A DNA stretch of 64,000 nucleotides, from the NCBI GenBank assembly GCA_022605955.1, contig JAKCOZ010000011.1, positions 2,104,537-2,168,536 of the forward strand. The letters are read 5' to 3'. The DNA comes from Rallus limicola (taxonomy: Eukaryota > Chordata > Aves > Gruiformes > Rallidae). Within the stretch, counting starts at the first letter, position 1. Every line of letters starts with the position of its first letter. This document shows positions 33,158 to 43,860 of this stretch, in pieces. A model generated the notes under the pieces. That model searched no databases. It was not told where the DNA came from and saw only the letters and a program-made list of their open reading frames with translations. Position numbers and translations under genes: made by a program.

Positions 33158-33907
33158 TGTGGAAAAGGACAAAGTGATACCAAATTGTGTCCTTCTGCTG
33201 GGACTGTGTTGACTTTTATGTATCTCTGGGACTTCTGGAGTAACATGGGGTCCCTTCCAGTAAGATACAGATACACTTTTCCACTTTTCTGGAAACTTTG
33301 GGTAACTTTAGGAAACTATAATTTTGTGACCTCAGTCTTTCTGTAAAGAGGATCTGTTGCTGGTCTCCTTCAAACGTGAGCTTGGCCTCTGGCTTGTACT
33401 CTAGGCAATCCCACTAAATTTGGGCAAGGAGGTTTCTTTTGATTGGGGTTGAAGTGGGAAAGAAGAGAGAAACAAGTTTAACTGCAATCCTTGGCTAATT
33501 GTTCTGTGGAGATCTACTGCAGGGCATGTTGTGGAAGGGATGATTTACTTGCTTCTGAAAGTTTACCAGCTGTAGCTTTATCACAGGATTGAGGTGTGTG
33601 TTTTCTAAAGGGGAAAAGACTTACTGTGGTGGATTCCTTTCAGTTAAAGAGTTCTGAGGAAGAAGAGGGTCCCACCAAAAATATTTTGCAGTAAGCTTGG
33701 CAAGATGCTGCCGTATTCCCTCATCCTAATCCCAAAATGTGGTGTTCTCCTGGGTTGCAGTGTAAAGGGATTCATAAACTAAAATTGTCACAGAAAGCCT
33801 GAAAACTGTGTTGGCTGGAGGTAACTTCTGAGCTGTTTCTTCAAGCAGTTTTGTGTTTGCAAAGTGTATGTGCTCTCTTGTTCCCTTTGGCCTCCTTTGA
33901 TTCACTG
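33158..33907. other. Unique non-coding stretch
   Basis: Single-copy sequence with no supported feature. Confidence 0.5.
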
Positions 33908-34050
33908 TCACAGGTTGCCTGGAGGAGTGGTAGAACCTCCACCTTGTAGAAACTCAAAAACCATGTGGATGTGGCCTGGGGCAACCAGCCCAGGGTGACA
34001 AGAGGTTGGACAAAGTGACCTCTGAGGTCCCTTCCAACCTCAACTGATCA
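33908..34050 (+). mobile_element. CR1 LINE fragment, old
   Basis: Plus strand, about 140 bp, diverged: 'cacaggttgcctggaggagt', 'ggatgtggcctggggcaacc', 'gaggttggacaaagtgacct', 'aggtcccttccaacctcaac', tail decayed ('tgatcacag'). Confidence 0.8.
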
Positions 34051-34864
34051 CAGCCTATCACTTAAGATGAGATGTCTGCCATGGCAGTTCCTGCCATGTT
34101 ACCTCACAGCTCTTTGCAGACGTTGGTTCAAGGTAACCCAGAAGCTGCAGCAAATCTGTGACCTTGTACTGGTTTACCAGCAACGAGACCTTATTGCTCA
34201 CCTTCTTGAGGGTCTGCACAAGACCGTGCTCAAGGTATGGATCAGTACTGCCTTAAAATGATACTTAAATAACTTGGAGCCTGGAGAAACATCCCTTCTC
34301 TTCATGCTGTGGTTACAACAACCCCGTGAAGCTACTTGCTGCATGTTGCCAAGCCACAGTGCGTGCTCAGGAGGTGGCAGCTCTTAAAGAAGGTTCTTAA
34401 CCTTGCTTTCCAGGGCACAAATGTAACACATCCTCAAGTCATATGGCAGAGGGTTTTTTTTTCTCCTTTCCCTAATAGGCCTATTTTGGGAAAATGGGCT
34501 AGAGAGTCCTAGATTAGCTTTAGTATTTTGGACACTAGTCCTACTTTTGTGCGTGCACCCAGATGAATTTATCTTTAGGTTTTGATAGGAATGGAGTTTT
34601 AAAAGCACTGGGTAAACAACAGCCTGTCTGAACTTCCATCTCCCAAGAGTAAAGGGCTCTAAGCTAGTGAAGAAAGGCTCAACAGGAGCTACTGCCTGGG
34701 CTCTGAAGCCACACCATTCAGACTAGAATTCAGGTATGAATTTGCAATGGAGAAGGTGATTAACCACTGGGATGAACTAGAATGGATGGATCCTTGGTCT
34801 CTTGTTGGTTTGGAGGCAAAATAGCTTCTGGATGTAAGTTGAGCCAGGTAATAAACTTGAATAT
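34051..34864. other. Unique non-coding stretch
   Basis: Single-copy sequence with no supported feature. Confidence 0.5.
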
Positions 34865-35103
34865 AGGAAGTTCCACCTAAATACAAGGAGGAACTTCTTT
34901 GCTGGGAGCATAGCAGAGCCCTGTGCCAGGCTGCCCAGAGAGGTTGTGGAATCTCCATCTCTGGAGATATTCAAACCCCATGATCCTGGGTGCTGCCCTG
35001 TGCAACCTGCTTGAGGTGACCCTGATCTGGCAGGGGGTTTAGACTATATGGTCTCTAGAGGTCCCTGCCAACCCCCAGCATTCTGTGATTCTGTGACTCT
35101 GTA
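34865..35103 (+). mobile_element. CR1 LINE copy, type III/VIII-like
   Basis: Plus strand, about 240 bp: 'gaagttccacctaaatacaa', 'ggaggaacttctttgctggg', 'gccaggctgcccagagaggt', 'atctctggagatattcaaac', 'ggcagggggtttagactata', with the tail 'cattctgtgattctgtgac'. Confidence 0.9.
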
Positions 35104-36329
35104 ACAGATTTGTTTTACTTCACACTGGCCTTGGTGTAGAGGAGGTGAAGCAGGTGAAATCCAACAGCCCAAGTTCATAGACACAAACACACACGCAGAG
35201 TCCAGGCAGGAGACTACAACAGTTCCTACAGACCTTGAGCTGTATGTTATCTAAAAGACTTCCATTCTGAATTGGTTTGGTTACTTCTAGGAGAGAATTG
35301 GTTTGTAATTCTACATGGGGCTGGGAATCTACCTTTACTCTTTCAGCAGTGGTAGAACTTCATCTTCAGGGCTTAATTTCTTCACCATGCACTGCGCGAG
35401 GCCCATCAGCAAGCTCAAACTTGGTTGTTTGGTAGTCCTACTGTAGTAGTGGGACCTGTGTCCTCAGACAGATACCAGGTCCGATGGCTAATATCATCCT
35501 CTGTGTGGTTTTGAGCTGAGAACTTACCCCCTCCATTCATGTTTTACCTTTGACAAATGGTGATGTTTCTCCTCCCCAAGGGCAAAGAGCTTTTAATTCG
35601 TTATTTGTAAAGCCCCTGTTAAGAACTGCCCAAGGAAGGTATCAGTGGACTACAAAGTGGTAGCATTATTTTTTTTACTCTGTGACTCATTCAGAAATTA
35701 AAAGGAAAAATGAATTTCTCTTCCAAATAAGTGCTATCAACCTCATCTTCACCAAGTGACTTCCTCTTTGCTTCTGCATGGCATTGTGGATCAGGGTGAA
35801 CTATACTTCAAAACATTTAATTGCATGCAGTGAGAAATGAAGAAAACTGAAGTGGATCCCCAAAAATGCATTAAAAATCTGAACTAAAATGAGAATGATT
35901 TCATGTCAAGTGAGACAAATGCAGAGTTGATACTCCAGTGCTTCACACTTCCACTTGTCCTTGGCACTGAGAAAATGAGATTTTTAATATCTGAAAAACA
36001 GATTGCCACCAAGACTCATCCATTGTAAATTTAAGCTGCCTTTATAGCAACTTAAGCTGGGGACAAGATTGTTCATTACATCCCAATCTGATTCTACAAC
36101 TGTGGCCATGATTTCCATATTAATATTGAAAGATATTTCTTTATTGTCTGTACCAGCAGGAGGAAGGGGAGCTGGGAGTGTTTTCCCTGTCTTAGCAGAT
36201 AATTTATTTAATGAATAATGTGTAAAGGGCAAAGGTTCCTGAGTTCTCACTTGCCTATGGACTGTAGGTTGTGGCGGCCCCTGCTTTTGTTGCTGTGATG
36301 GGACGTGGTTTGCACCTTCCCTTTCATGG
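35104..36329. other. Unique non-coding stretch
   Basis: About 1.2 kb of single-copy AT-rich sequence. No gene or repeat is supported. Confidence 0.5.
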
Positions 36330-36909
36330 TGGTTTAACCCCCAGTTGGCAGCTCAGCCCCACACAGCTGCTCGCTGCCACCAGTGGGATGGGGGAGAGAA
36401 TGGGAAGGGTGAAAGGGAGAAAACTCGTGGGTTGAGATCGAGCTCAATAGGTAAAGCAAAAGCTGTGCAAGCAAGTGAAGCCAGGCTGGGAAGCCAGCCA
36501 TTCCTTCCCCACTGCCCATGGGCAGGCAGGTGTCCAGCCATCCCCAGGACAGCAGGGATCCACCACGTGTGACAGTGACTTGGGAAGGTGAACGCCATCA
36601 CTCCAAAAGTCACCACCCCCAAGCCTCTTACATGCTGAGCAGGATGCCATGTGGTCTGGGATGTCCCTTTGGTGAGGATATCCTGCAGCTATCCCGGCCG
36701 TGTCCCCTCCCAACAGCTTGTGCACCCCCAGCCCACTCGCTGGTGGGGTGGGCTGAGGAGCAGCAAAGGCCTTGGCTGTGTGTGAGCCCTGCTGAGCAGG
36801 AACAAAAACACCCCTGTGTTATCAGCGCTGTTTTAGCACAAACCCAAACCAGAGCCCCATACCAGCTGCTGTGAAGAAGATGAACTCTATCCCAGCCCAA
36901 ACCAGTGCT
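36330..36909 (-). mobile_element. Solo LTR of an avian ERVL-type endogenous retrovirus
   Basis: About 580 bp whose order of blocks matches a common avian ERVL LTR, read on the minus strand. The right end reads (reverse complement) TGGTTTGGGCTGGGATAGAG, then the AAAACAGCGCTGATAACAC region, the CCACCAGCGAGTGGGCTGG block and 'gtgcacaagctgttggg'; the left end closes with GGGGGTTAAACCA, so one edge keeps the TG/CA signature. The TATA position, where related LTRs have 'agcatataa', reads 'agcatgtaa', so the promoter is damaged. No internal retroviral genes adjoin it, so it is a solo LTR left by recombination. A flanking 5-bp duplication is not visible. Confidence 0.85.
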
Positions 36910-38304
36910 AAAAGGAGACAGAGGAAAAAGGGGACATTGATCCAAGATTCCAGAACCATGATGTGGTGGTGGTGGTGGAAGATATGTTGTTCAGGGCTGA
37001 ACTTTGTTGACTAAAATTGTAGGTGTGGGGCTGCCTGTCTCCTGTCTGATGTGCCCTTCAATGACAAAAACGTGTAAGTAACCTTTACATGTGGGGGGTG
37101 CAGGGAAGGCATTTCTCTCCCACTGAACTATAGACCAACATCAAGTCAAAGCCTATTTGTAACCCTTTCAAGTGTAGCCATCCTGTGCTGCCATCAGATG
37201 TGGGAAGCTCGAGCTTCCTCTCCTTTCTGTGTGACCACATCTCCTTGCCCAAGTCCAGCTGAGGACTCCCCAAACTGCCTCACTGCTCGGCTCTGTCTGG
37301 GAGAGTTTGCATCCTGAGATGCTGTTGTCTTCTGCACTCTCAGACCCAGAGTCTCTTGGAAAAGTCTCTTTTTCCTCCTCTGTTTGCAACCCAAATTTTG
37401 GTCTTGAACCTAATGGCTATTAATTTAAAACATGTGAGGTCTGAACCATTTTTTCCCCTCCTCTTCCATTAGTATCACTAATACCAGCGTTCTGCCTTTG
37501 TTGCCTTGTACCTGCATCCATTGCTTCAGCTCTCTGATCTCCTCATGTTCCAGTTTTAAGATGGTGGATCTTCTCATTCCTTTGTGGGTTTTGGTCTTTG
37601 ATTCTTCCATGCTCCTCACCCTGGAAGCAGATCTTTCTCTAAAGAATCCAGTTCTCTGTCATTAGCATCTCTGACCTTCAGAAAGTTTGTATATATTTAA
37701 GTGGAAAACAAACCAGCTCTCTGTATTTAACTCAAACTTTGGCAATAAGTCAGCAGCATGAGCTCATATTTTTTGTGACTGCCTCAGGAAAAATGTTTTA
37801 AATGCAGTTAAGAGATTTACCAGCGAAATGTTTTGGTGTAGAACTATCTTTGGGGTGGTTTGGGGTGGCTGGCTGTGAGGGACCTCTGTGTTTGTCTTTC
37901 CCATCCATCCTTACTTAGATGCTGTGATTGCTCTCCAGGACCACAGCACCTGATCTGTGGTCGGCTGGGACCTTGCCCTAGGTGACCTCCTTTCCTGGAG
38001 CCCTAGATTTAGGCCATATGGTTTGTTTTGGAACTGGCAGCAGCCAGCTTGCAGCAGGTCCCTCCCCGAAACCACCCAGTGCTTCCCTTTGCTACATTGG
38101 CAATGGGAGCAGGCATGGTATCCCTGGGAAAGCTGATGGCCAGAAGCTGGTTGCTGCTAGCTCTGGAAAAGCTCGTTCAGCCCAGCCTTTTGTCCTGAGA
38201 CTTCCTCAGATTTCTTCACAGGAAAAGAAAGAAGTGGAAGAAAAAAGCCCCATAGACTATTCAGTGTGTGCTGAGTGGAGTCTGCCTGGAATCGTGCAGA
38301 TCTC
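36910..38304. other. Unique stretch with a GTG microsatellite
   Basis: About 1.4 kb of single-copy sequence. The only repeat seen is (GTG)n at 36,963-36,978. No gene is recognised. Confidence 0.5.
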
Positions 38305-38530
38305 TCTGCAACAGGGATAGAACCTGAGGGAATGACGTGAAGCTGCACCAGGGGAGGTTCAGGCTGGGTGTCAGGAAGAGGTTCTGTGCTGAGAGGGGGG
38401 TCAGGCACTGGCACAGGTTCCCCAGGGAAGGGGTCACAGCCCCGAGCTGGGCTGAGGTCAAGAAGTGCCTGGATGATGCCCTCAGTGCCATCTCTGACTT
38501 GGCTGGGCCTGTGTGGAGCCAGGAGTTGGA

Positions 38531-38792
38531 ATCACAGAATCATAGGGGTTGGAAGGGACCTCCAGAAATCATCATGTCCAACCCCCTGCCAAAGCAGGGT
38601 CCCTAGGACAGGGCGCACAGGGCAGCATCCAGACAGGTCTTGAATCTCTCCAGAGAAGGAGACTCCACACCCCGCTGGGCAGCCTGGCCCAGGGCTCCCT
38701 CACCCTCACTGGGAAGAAGTTCTTCCCCAGTTTGGTGCAGAACTTCCTATGCTCTAACTTGCAGCCATTGCCCCTTGTCCTGTCTCCACAGT
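38531..38792 (-). mobile_element. CR1 LINE copy, type III (left arm of nested head-to-head pair)
   Basis: Minus strand, about 260 bp: the 3' end 'atcacagaatcataggggtt' abuts the host CR1 at 38,530, then come 'ccctgccaaagcagggtccc', 'agaaggagactccacacccc' and 'cattgccccttgtcctgtct'. The truncated 5' end meets the next copy at about 38,792. Confidence 0.93.
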
Positions 38793-39184
38793 TGACCTTG
38801 CTGAGAGTTGATATGTTCAGCCTGGAGAAGAGAAGGCTCCAGGGAGATGTTATAGCACCTTCCACTATCTGAAAAGGTATACAAGGAAGCTGGGAAGGGA
38901 CTTTTTAGAAGGGCCTGGAGTGATGGGACAAAGGGGGGTAGTTTTAAGTTGGAAAGGCATAGATTTAGCTTGGATATTGAAAAGAAATTCTTCCCTATGA
39001 GGGTGGAGACATCCTGGCACAGGGTGCCCAGGGAAGTGGTAGCTGCCCCCTCCCTGGAGGTGTTCAAGGCAAGGTTGGGTGAGGCCTTTAGCAGCCTGGT
39101 CTAGATAGAGGTGTCCCTGTCCATGGCAGGAGGTTGGGGCTGGATGATCTTTAAGGTCCCTTCCAATCCAATGTGATTCTATGA
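38793..39184 (+). mobile_element. CR1 LINE copy, type V (right arm of nested head-to-head pair)
   Basis: Plus strand, about 390 bp: 'gagagttgatatgttcagcc', 'gaccttccactatc'-type text, 'gatttagcttggatattgaa', 'ggcacagggtgcccagggaa', 'gaggtgttcaaggcaaggtt', with the tail 'aatgtgattctatga'. Its 3' end abuts the resumed host CR1 at 39,185. Confidence 0.92.
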
Positions 39185-39239
39185 CTTGATGATCCTCGCA
39201 GGTCCCTTCCAACTCAGGCTATTCTATGGTTCTGTGATC

Positions 39240-39995
39240 TTCCCCAAAGCCTATAGCCCCTGTCATAGAGGAGAAGTCTGGACCACTCTGGATCACTGCA
39301 GAGAGTCGAGATGTGTCCATCCACAAGGCTTGGTCACTAATATTAGATATCTCTTTATGGAGCCACTGGATAGAATCCTGTGGAAACCTCTCTGTTGCTA
39401 TACCCACTTGTTTTCCATTCCAGCTCCCATACACCTGTAGCCTGAAGTGTAAACATTCTCTCTAGTTCTTTCTGCATCTCCCCAGATAGAATATCTTCCC
39501 TTTCTCTTTCCCCTTGGCTAACAGTTTGACTTTTGAAGCACTTTGAGTCCCCCTTAGCTTGTGGAGAAAGACATCAGCGGTGATAGCTAAAGAAAATTCT
39601 ATTAGGTCATTCCTTTTCAGAACATAGTACCTGTCTTCTGAGCTCTTTGCGGATGTTAGCCAAATAATCCTTTTAATAGCTTTTGTGAGTTAAAAGGGTA
39701 GGTAACTGTCATAAGGCTAAATGATTGCATAGATTAATTTACTTGTGGCCAAAAGAAATCAATTGTAATTTAAATTTTTGTCTCTCGACTGATTACCAGG
39801 CATCAACTTTCTCCTTAGGAATCTACCGTGTGCACTGATGTGTACATCCCTGATTATATATGGGTCTGGATTAGTTACAGGTTATCCAGAGTAACATGAT
39901 TGAACATTGCTGGTGTTTAACCTAGGGGCGTGTGCAAGCTCCAAATATTCAGCCTTCTTTAGATCCGTTAAGGGAGCTGTTTATAACAAGTAATC
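39240..39995. other. Unique non-coding stretch
   Basis: Single-copy AT-rich sequence with no supported feature. Confidence 0.5.
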
Positions 39996-40470
39996 TGCCC
40001 CACCTGGAGTGTTGTGTCCAGTGCTGGGCTCCCTGGTAGAAAAAAGCCAGGGATCTCCTGGAGAGAGTCCAGTGGAGGCTATGGAGATGATGAAAGGCCT
40101 GGAGCATCTCCCCTGTGAGGAAAGGCTGAGGGAGCTGGGGCTGTTCAGCCTGGAGAGAAGCAGCCTGAGAGGGGATCTGATCCCTGGGGATCAAGAGCTG
40201 AAGGGTGGGACCCAGGGGGACATGGGCAGCCTCTGCTCAGTGTCTGTGGGGACAGGCCAAGGGGTGCTGGGCTCAAGTTGGAGCCCAGGGAGTTCCCCCC
40301 CCAATGTGGGAAAGAACTTCTTGCCGGTGAGGGTGAGGGAGCCCTGGGCCAGGCTGCCCAGGGGGGTGTGGAGTCTCCTTCTCTGGAGAGATCCCAGCCC
40401 CTGTCCTAGGGACCCTGCTTTGGCAGGGGTGTTTCTTGAGGTCCCTTCCAACCCCTGTGATTCTGTGATT
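39996..40470 (+). mobile_element. CR1 LINE copy, type III
   Basis: Plus strand, about 475 bp, from 'ccccacctggagtgttgtgt' (ORF2 C-terminus) through 'gtggagtctccttctctgga' to the tail 'cctgtgattctgtgatt'. It lacks 'gggttggacc' near the end ('ggcaggggtgtttcttgagg' instead), a small private deletion. Confidence 0.93.
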
Positions 40471-41070
40471 ATACTTCATAGGCTGTTCAGATCTAAAACA
40501 TTATTTACCAAACTTTTAAGACCGTGGGTTTGTAGCGAGTGATGTCAAAGCTGAAGGAAGAGGATGCAGCTTCATCGATCCCTTTAAAAAATAATTGGAA
40601 GATGCTGTAAGAAAATTCAGTGGCTCCATGAAGCATTTTTCTTAACCATGGTTATATTTAGTGATTGGTACACCTTCACCTGCCTTTTAGCAGAAGGGTG
40701 GGTTGGGTGATTGAGGAGGATCCCCAGAGGGGAATGTCTTTGGTTTGTGAAGTGATTTGGTGTTCCTGCCTCTAAGGTTTTCCCTCTGTAAGCTGGCTGT
40801 AGAATTGTATCTCAGGTAGGAAGAAGTCAGAAGGTTTTTTGCCTTTCACAGAAATCTCTTGACGGTTTTGTATGTTTTGTGTCTTACAGAATGGTGAATA
40901 ACACTGAAGACCCTCAAGAGGCTTTATAACGTCCCATCCCCATGTAAAGTATGCTCAGAACTTTTCCAGTAGTGTAAGTACAAGCTAAAAAAACCCACAA
41001 AAATTATTTGGTGGTTTTATTTCTGTTAATTTTCTAAAAAGAGCAGGAAAATGGTTTCAGTGATTGTACC
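40471..41070. other. Unique non-coding stretch
   Basis: Single-copy sequence with no supported feature. Confidence 0.5.
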
Positions 41071-41643
41071 AAGTGTAGAGTGCTGCACGTGGGACATAAC
41101 AACCCTGAGCAGTGCTACAGGCTGGGGGCAGAGCGGCTGGAGAGCTGCTGGTGAAGAAGGACCTGGGGGTGTTGGGTGACTGCAGACTGAATATGAGCCA
41201 GCAGTGTGCCCAGGTAGCCAGGAAGGCCAATGGCATCCTGGCTTGTATCAAAAATAGTGTGGCTGGTAGATCTAGAGAGGTGATTGTGCCCCTGGGCCGG
41301 GCACTGGGGAGGCTAAACCTCCAGTGCTGGGTCCAGCTCTGGGCTCCTCACCATAAGAAGGACATGGAGGTCCTGGAGTGAGTCTGGAGAAGGGCAACCA
41401 GGCTGGGGAAGGGGCTGGAGGGCAAATCCTCTGAGGAGCAGCTGAGGGAGCTGGGGGTGTTGAGCCTGGAGAAGAGGAGGCTGAGGGGAGCCCTTCTCCC
41501 CACCTGCCCTGCCCTGCCCTGCCAGGAGGGTGCAGAGAGGTGGGCGCTGGTCTCTTCAGCCAGGGGCCAGGAGCTGGGACAAGGGGCAGTGGGCTCAAGC
41601 TGGGCCAGGGCAGGCTCAGCTCAGCTGGGAGGGCAAAGTTCTT
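41071..41643 (+). mobile_element. CR1 LINE copy, type I, lacking its 3' end
   Basis: Plus strand, about 570 bp. It starts in ORF2 at 'aagtgtagagtgctgcacgt' ([17 protein letters not shown]), continues [20 protein letters not shown] and the C-terminus, then stops abruptly at 'gggcaaagttcttct' (41,643). The last 150 or so bases, including the terminal repeat seen in the other type I copies, are absent. LINE insertions start from the 3' end, so this copy must have lost its tail after insertion. Confidence 0.9.
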
Positions 41644-42163
41644 CTTTGAAAGATTTAATAGTAGCGTTAACAGAGCCTCTGTAACTCTGCTCATGATACA
41701 AATGGGGTAGCAGAGCTGTGCAGGGCAGTTCAGAACCACTACTGACTGGTGAAGGGGATGAGTACGTCGTTAGCTCAGTGTTCCACAGTGAAGGCAGAGA
41801 GGCTAGACCTGTTCTGGGCTGTCATTTGTCTGTCTCGCTGGCCAGTCTCCATCACTGTTCCCCATTCCTCTTTAATAGGCACAACCAAAAGCATGTCCAC
41901 TGGCAGTCAGGTTCCTGAGATACTTTGACTTGACTACTCCTGTTGGCACCTGCTGTCAGATGGAGTTGGACAGGGAAATCCTGGCTGCAGAATAGGTAAC
42001 GAGAAACTGGGCTGCTGTGAATGCAGGCAGAGTGTCCCAGGTGGATTATGTCAAGGGTGAAGATTATTCACATTATTCTTCTAGTACATCAGTGTTCATA
42101 GTACAAATGGCAGGGCAGTTGCACGCTTCTGTGTCAGTGCAAAATGTGACAAGCTCTACATCA
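41644..42163. other. Unique non-coding stretch
   Basis: Single-copy sequence just after the tail-less CR1. Nothing is recognised. Confidence 0.45.
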
Positions 42164-42797
42164 CCAGCACTGTGCCCTCTTGGCCAAAAGGCTGATGGGA
42201 CCTGGGCGCCTTGAGCAGAGCGTTGCCAGCAGGTCCAGGGAGGTTCTGTTCTCCTCCTCTCTGCTTGGCCCTGCTGAACCTCAGCTGGAGTTGGGTGTCC
42301 AGTGCTGGGCTCCCCAGTCCAAGACAGACAGGGAGCTGCTGGAGAGTCCAGGGAGGGTGCGAGGATGATGAGGGACTGGAGTGTGAGGAAAGGCTGAGAG
42401 AGCTGGGGCTGGTCAGCCTGGAGAAGACTGAGAGGGGATCTGATTAACACTGATCAATAGCTAAAGGGGGTGTCTAGAGGATGGAGCCAGACTCTTCTCA
42501 GTGGTGTCCAGGGACAGGACAGGGGGCAATGGGCACACACTGGAAGATGGGAAGGTCCATCCCAGTGTGAGGAGAAACTTCTTCCCTCTGCAGGTGCCCA
42601 AGCCCTGGGACAGGCTGCCCAGAGACGTTGGGGGGTCTGCTTCTCCAGAGAGATCCCAAACCTGCCTTGCACAGGATACAATCCTGTGTCCTGCTCAAGA
42701 TGTCCCTACTGTAGCAGAGGGTTGGATGGATGATCTCCAGAGGTCTCTGCCAACCCCTAGCAGTGCAGGGTTCAGTGACTGTCTGGGGGGTTGTGTT
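42164..42797 (+). mobile_element. CR1 LINE copy, type VIII, with unusual 3' tail
   Basis: Plus strand, about 630 bp, from 'agcactgtgccctcttggcc' in the ORF2 C-terminus through 'gagagctggggctggtcagc' and 'gggacaggctgcccagagac' to 'gttggatggatgatctccag'. Instead of the usual ATTCTGTG repeats it ends 'gcagtgcagggttcagtgac' and 'tgtctggggggttg'. The same ending occurs in the nested fragment at 44,050. Confidence 0.88.
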
Positions 42798-43860
42798 GGA
42801 AACAGAACCACCGAAGTATTTTAGAAAGACTTCTTGATACAACCATTATTCAGTTACTTTCTATTGCTGGTGGCTTAGTCTTCTGTTCAATTCTAGTGAT
42901 CTCCTGCTTTGTTGCCTGAGACACCTCCTCCTCTTTCTTTTATGTGGAAATATGTTGGATTTCAGCATTAAAATCACTACTTAAAATTGTAAAGATCTAT
43001 TTTTCAACAGGAGAGAAGTCTGGAGGCCACCCTGCCCTGCACATCCTCATTGTCCTGGTAATTCAGAGTGATCTTAGAGCTCCTCTGGGTTCTAGGATGG
43101 GTCTATCAGCTTTAACTTTGAATTGGACTTTTACCATACATTTCTAACCCGTGAATGATACTGATTTAATGTCCTGTGCTTTGGCTGGGTTTAGTCATGC
43201 TCTGCCCATGGGCAATTTTAGTTGGATGTCATGTTATTTGGGTGCTCTCTGGAATCATCTCCACACATCCATGTATCCTGTCAATCAGCTGCCACCCTCT
43301 GTCAAAGAAGTAGTGGGTTTTTTGCTTTATTCCAGTCTATGTGCTGTCAATATGGTCATCAAGAATGCAATATCAATGTAGCTGAATAATTTTTCACTGA
43401 GCAAAAGCCTGGGTGAGCTTATCTGGAGAGAATGAGAGAGTACTAAACTGGAGGCAGTGGGTCAAGCTGACCCAGTTAGGTATAAAGTTTCCAGATTAAA
43501 GTTTTCCAGGTATAAAGTTTCCAGATAGCTTTTAAAATGGGGAAGTGGGCATTGTGAGTTTGGAAGGAGAAAGAAGGAAGCACAGTCTTCTTTCTTTGGG
43601 GAAAAGAACCCCAAATTTTCAACTTGAATACTCCATAAGAATAAAATCAAGTATGAAAAGTTTTAGAGTAGTTTGGTCACTCTACAATGAGGGAGCGTCC
43701 TCTGTCAACAGCAAAGCAGGCAGCTGGCTGCAGCTGCCATTCCACCTACTGAATTTGTATCCATGGTTGGACCAGAGTTGGTATTAGAGAGGAATTCGAA
43801 GCATGGTGTGAACACAAGACTCTTGATTTTAGTCTTAGAAGAATCATAAAGCCATAAGAT
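42798..43860. other. Unique stretch with a 30-bp tandem
   Basis: About 1.06 kb of single-copy AT-rich sequence. It contains the repeat at 43,478-43,526. No gene is recognised. Confidence 0.5.
43478..43526. repeat. Partial tandem duplication, 30-bp period
   Basis: The 19-mer AGGTATAAAGTTTCCAGAT occurs exactly at 43,478-43,496 and 43,508-43,526. It is a local duplication of about 30 bp. Confidence 0.85.

Larger units (their letters stand above)
38305..39239 (+). mobile_element. CR1 LINE copy, type VI, split by a CR1 pair
   Basis: Plus strand in two parts. 38,305-38,530 runs from 'acagggatagaacctgaggg' to 'gtggagccaggagttgga', and 39,185-39,239 resumes 'cttgatgatcctcgcaggtc' and ends 'ctattctatggttctgtgat'. 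Joined, the break reads as continuous CR1 text (GGAGTTGGACTTGATGATCC). Two other CR1 copies in opposite orientations fill the break. Confidence 0.87.

Noticed and set aside
36963..36978. (GTG)n run as a coding repeat
   Set aside because: It is only five units, with no open frame or exon context. A plain microsatellite.
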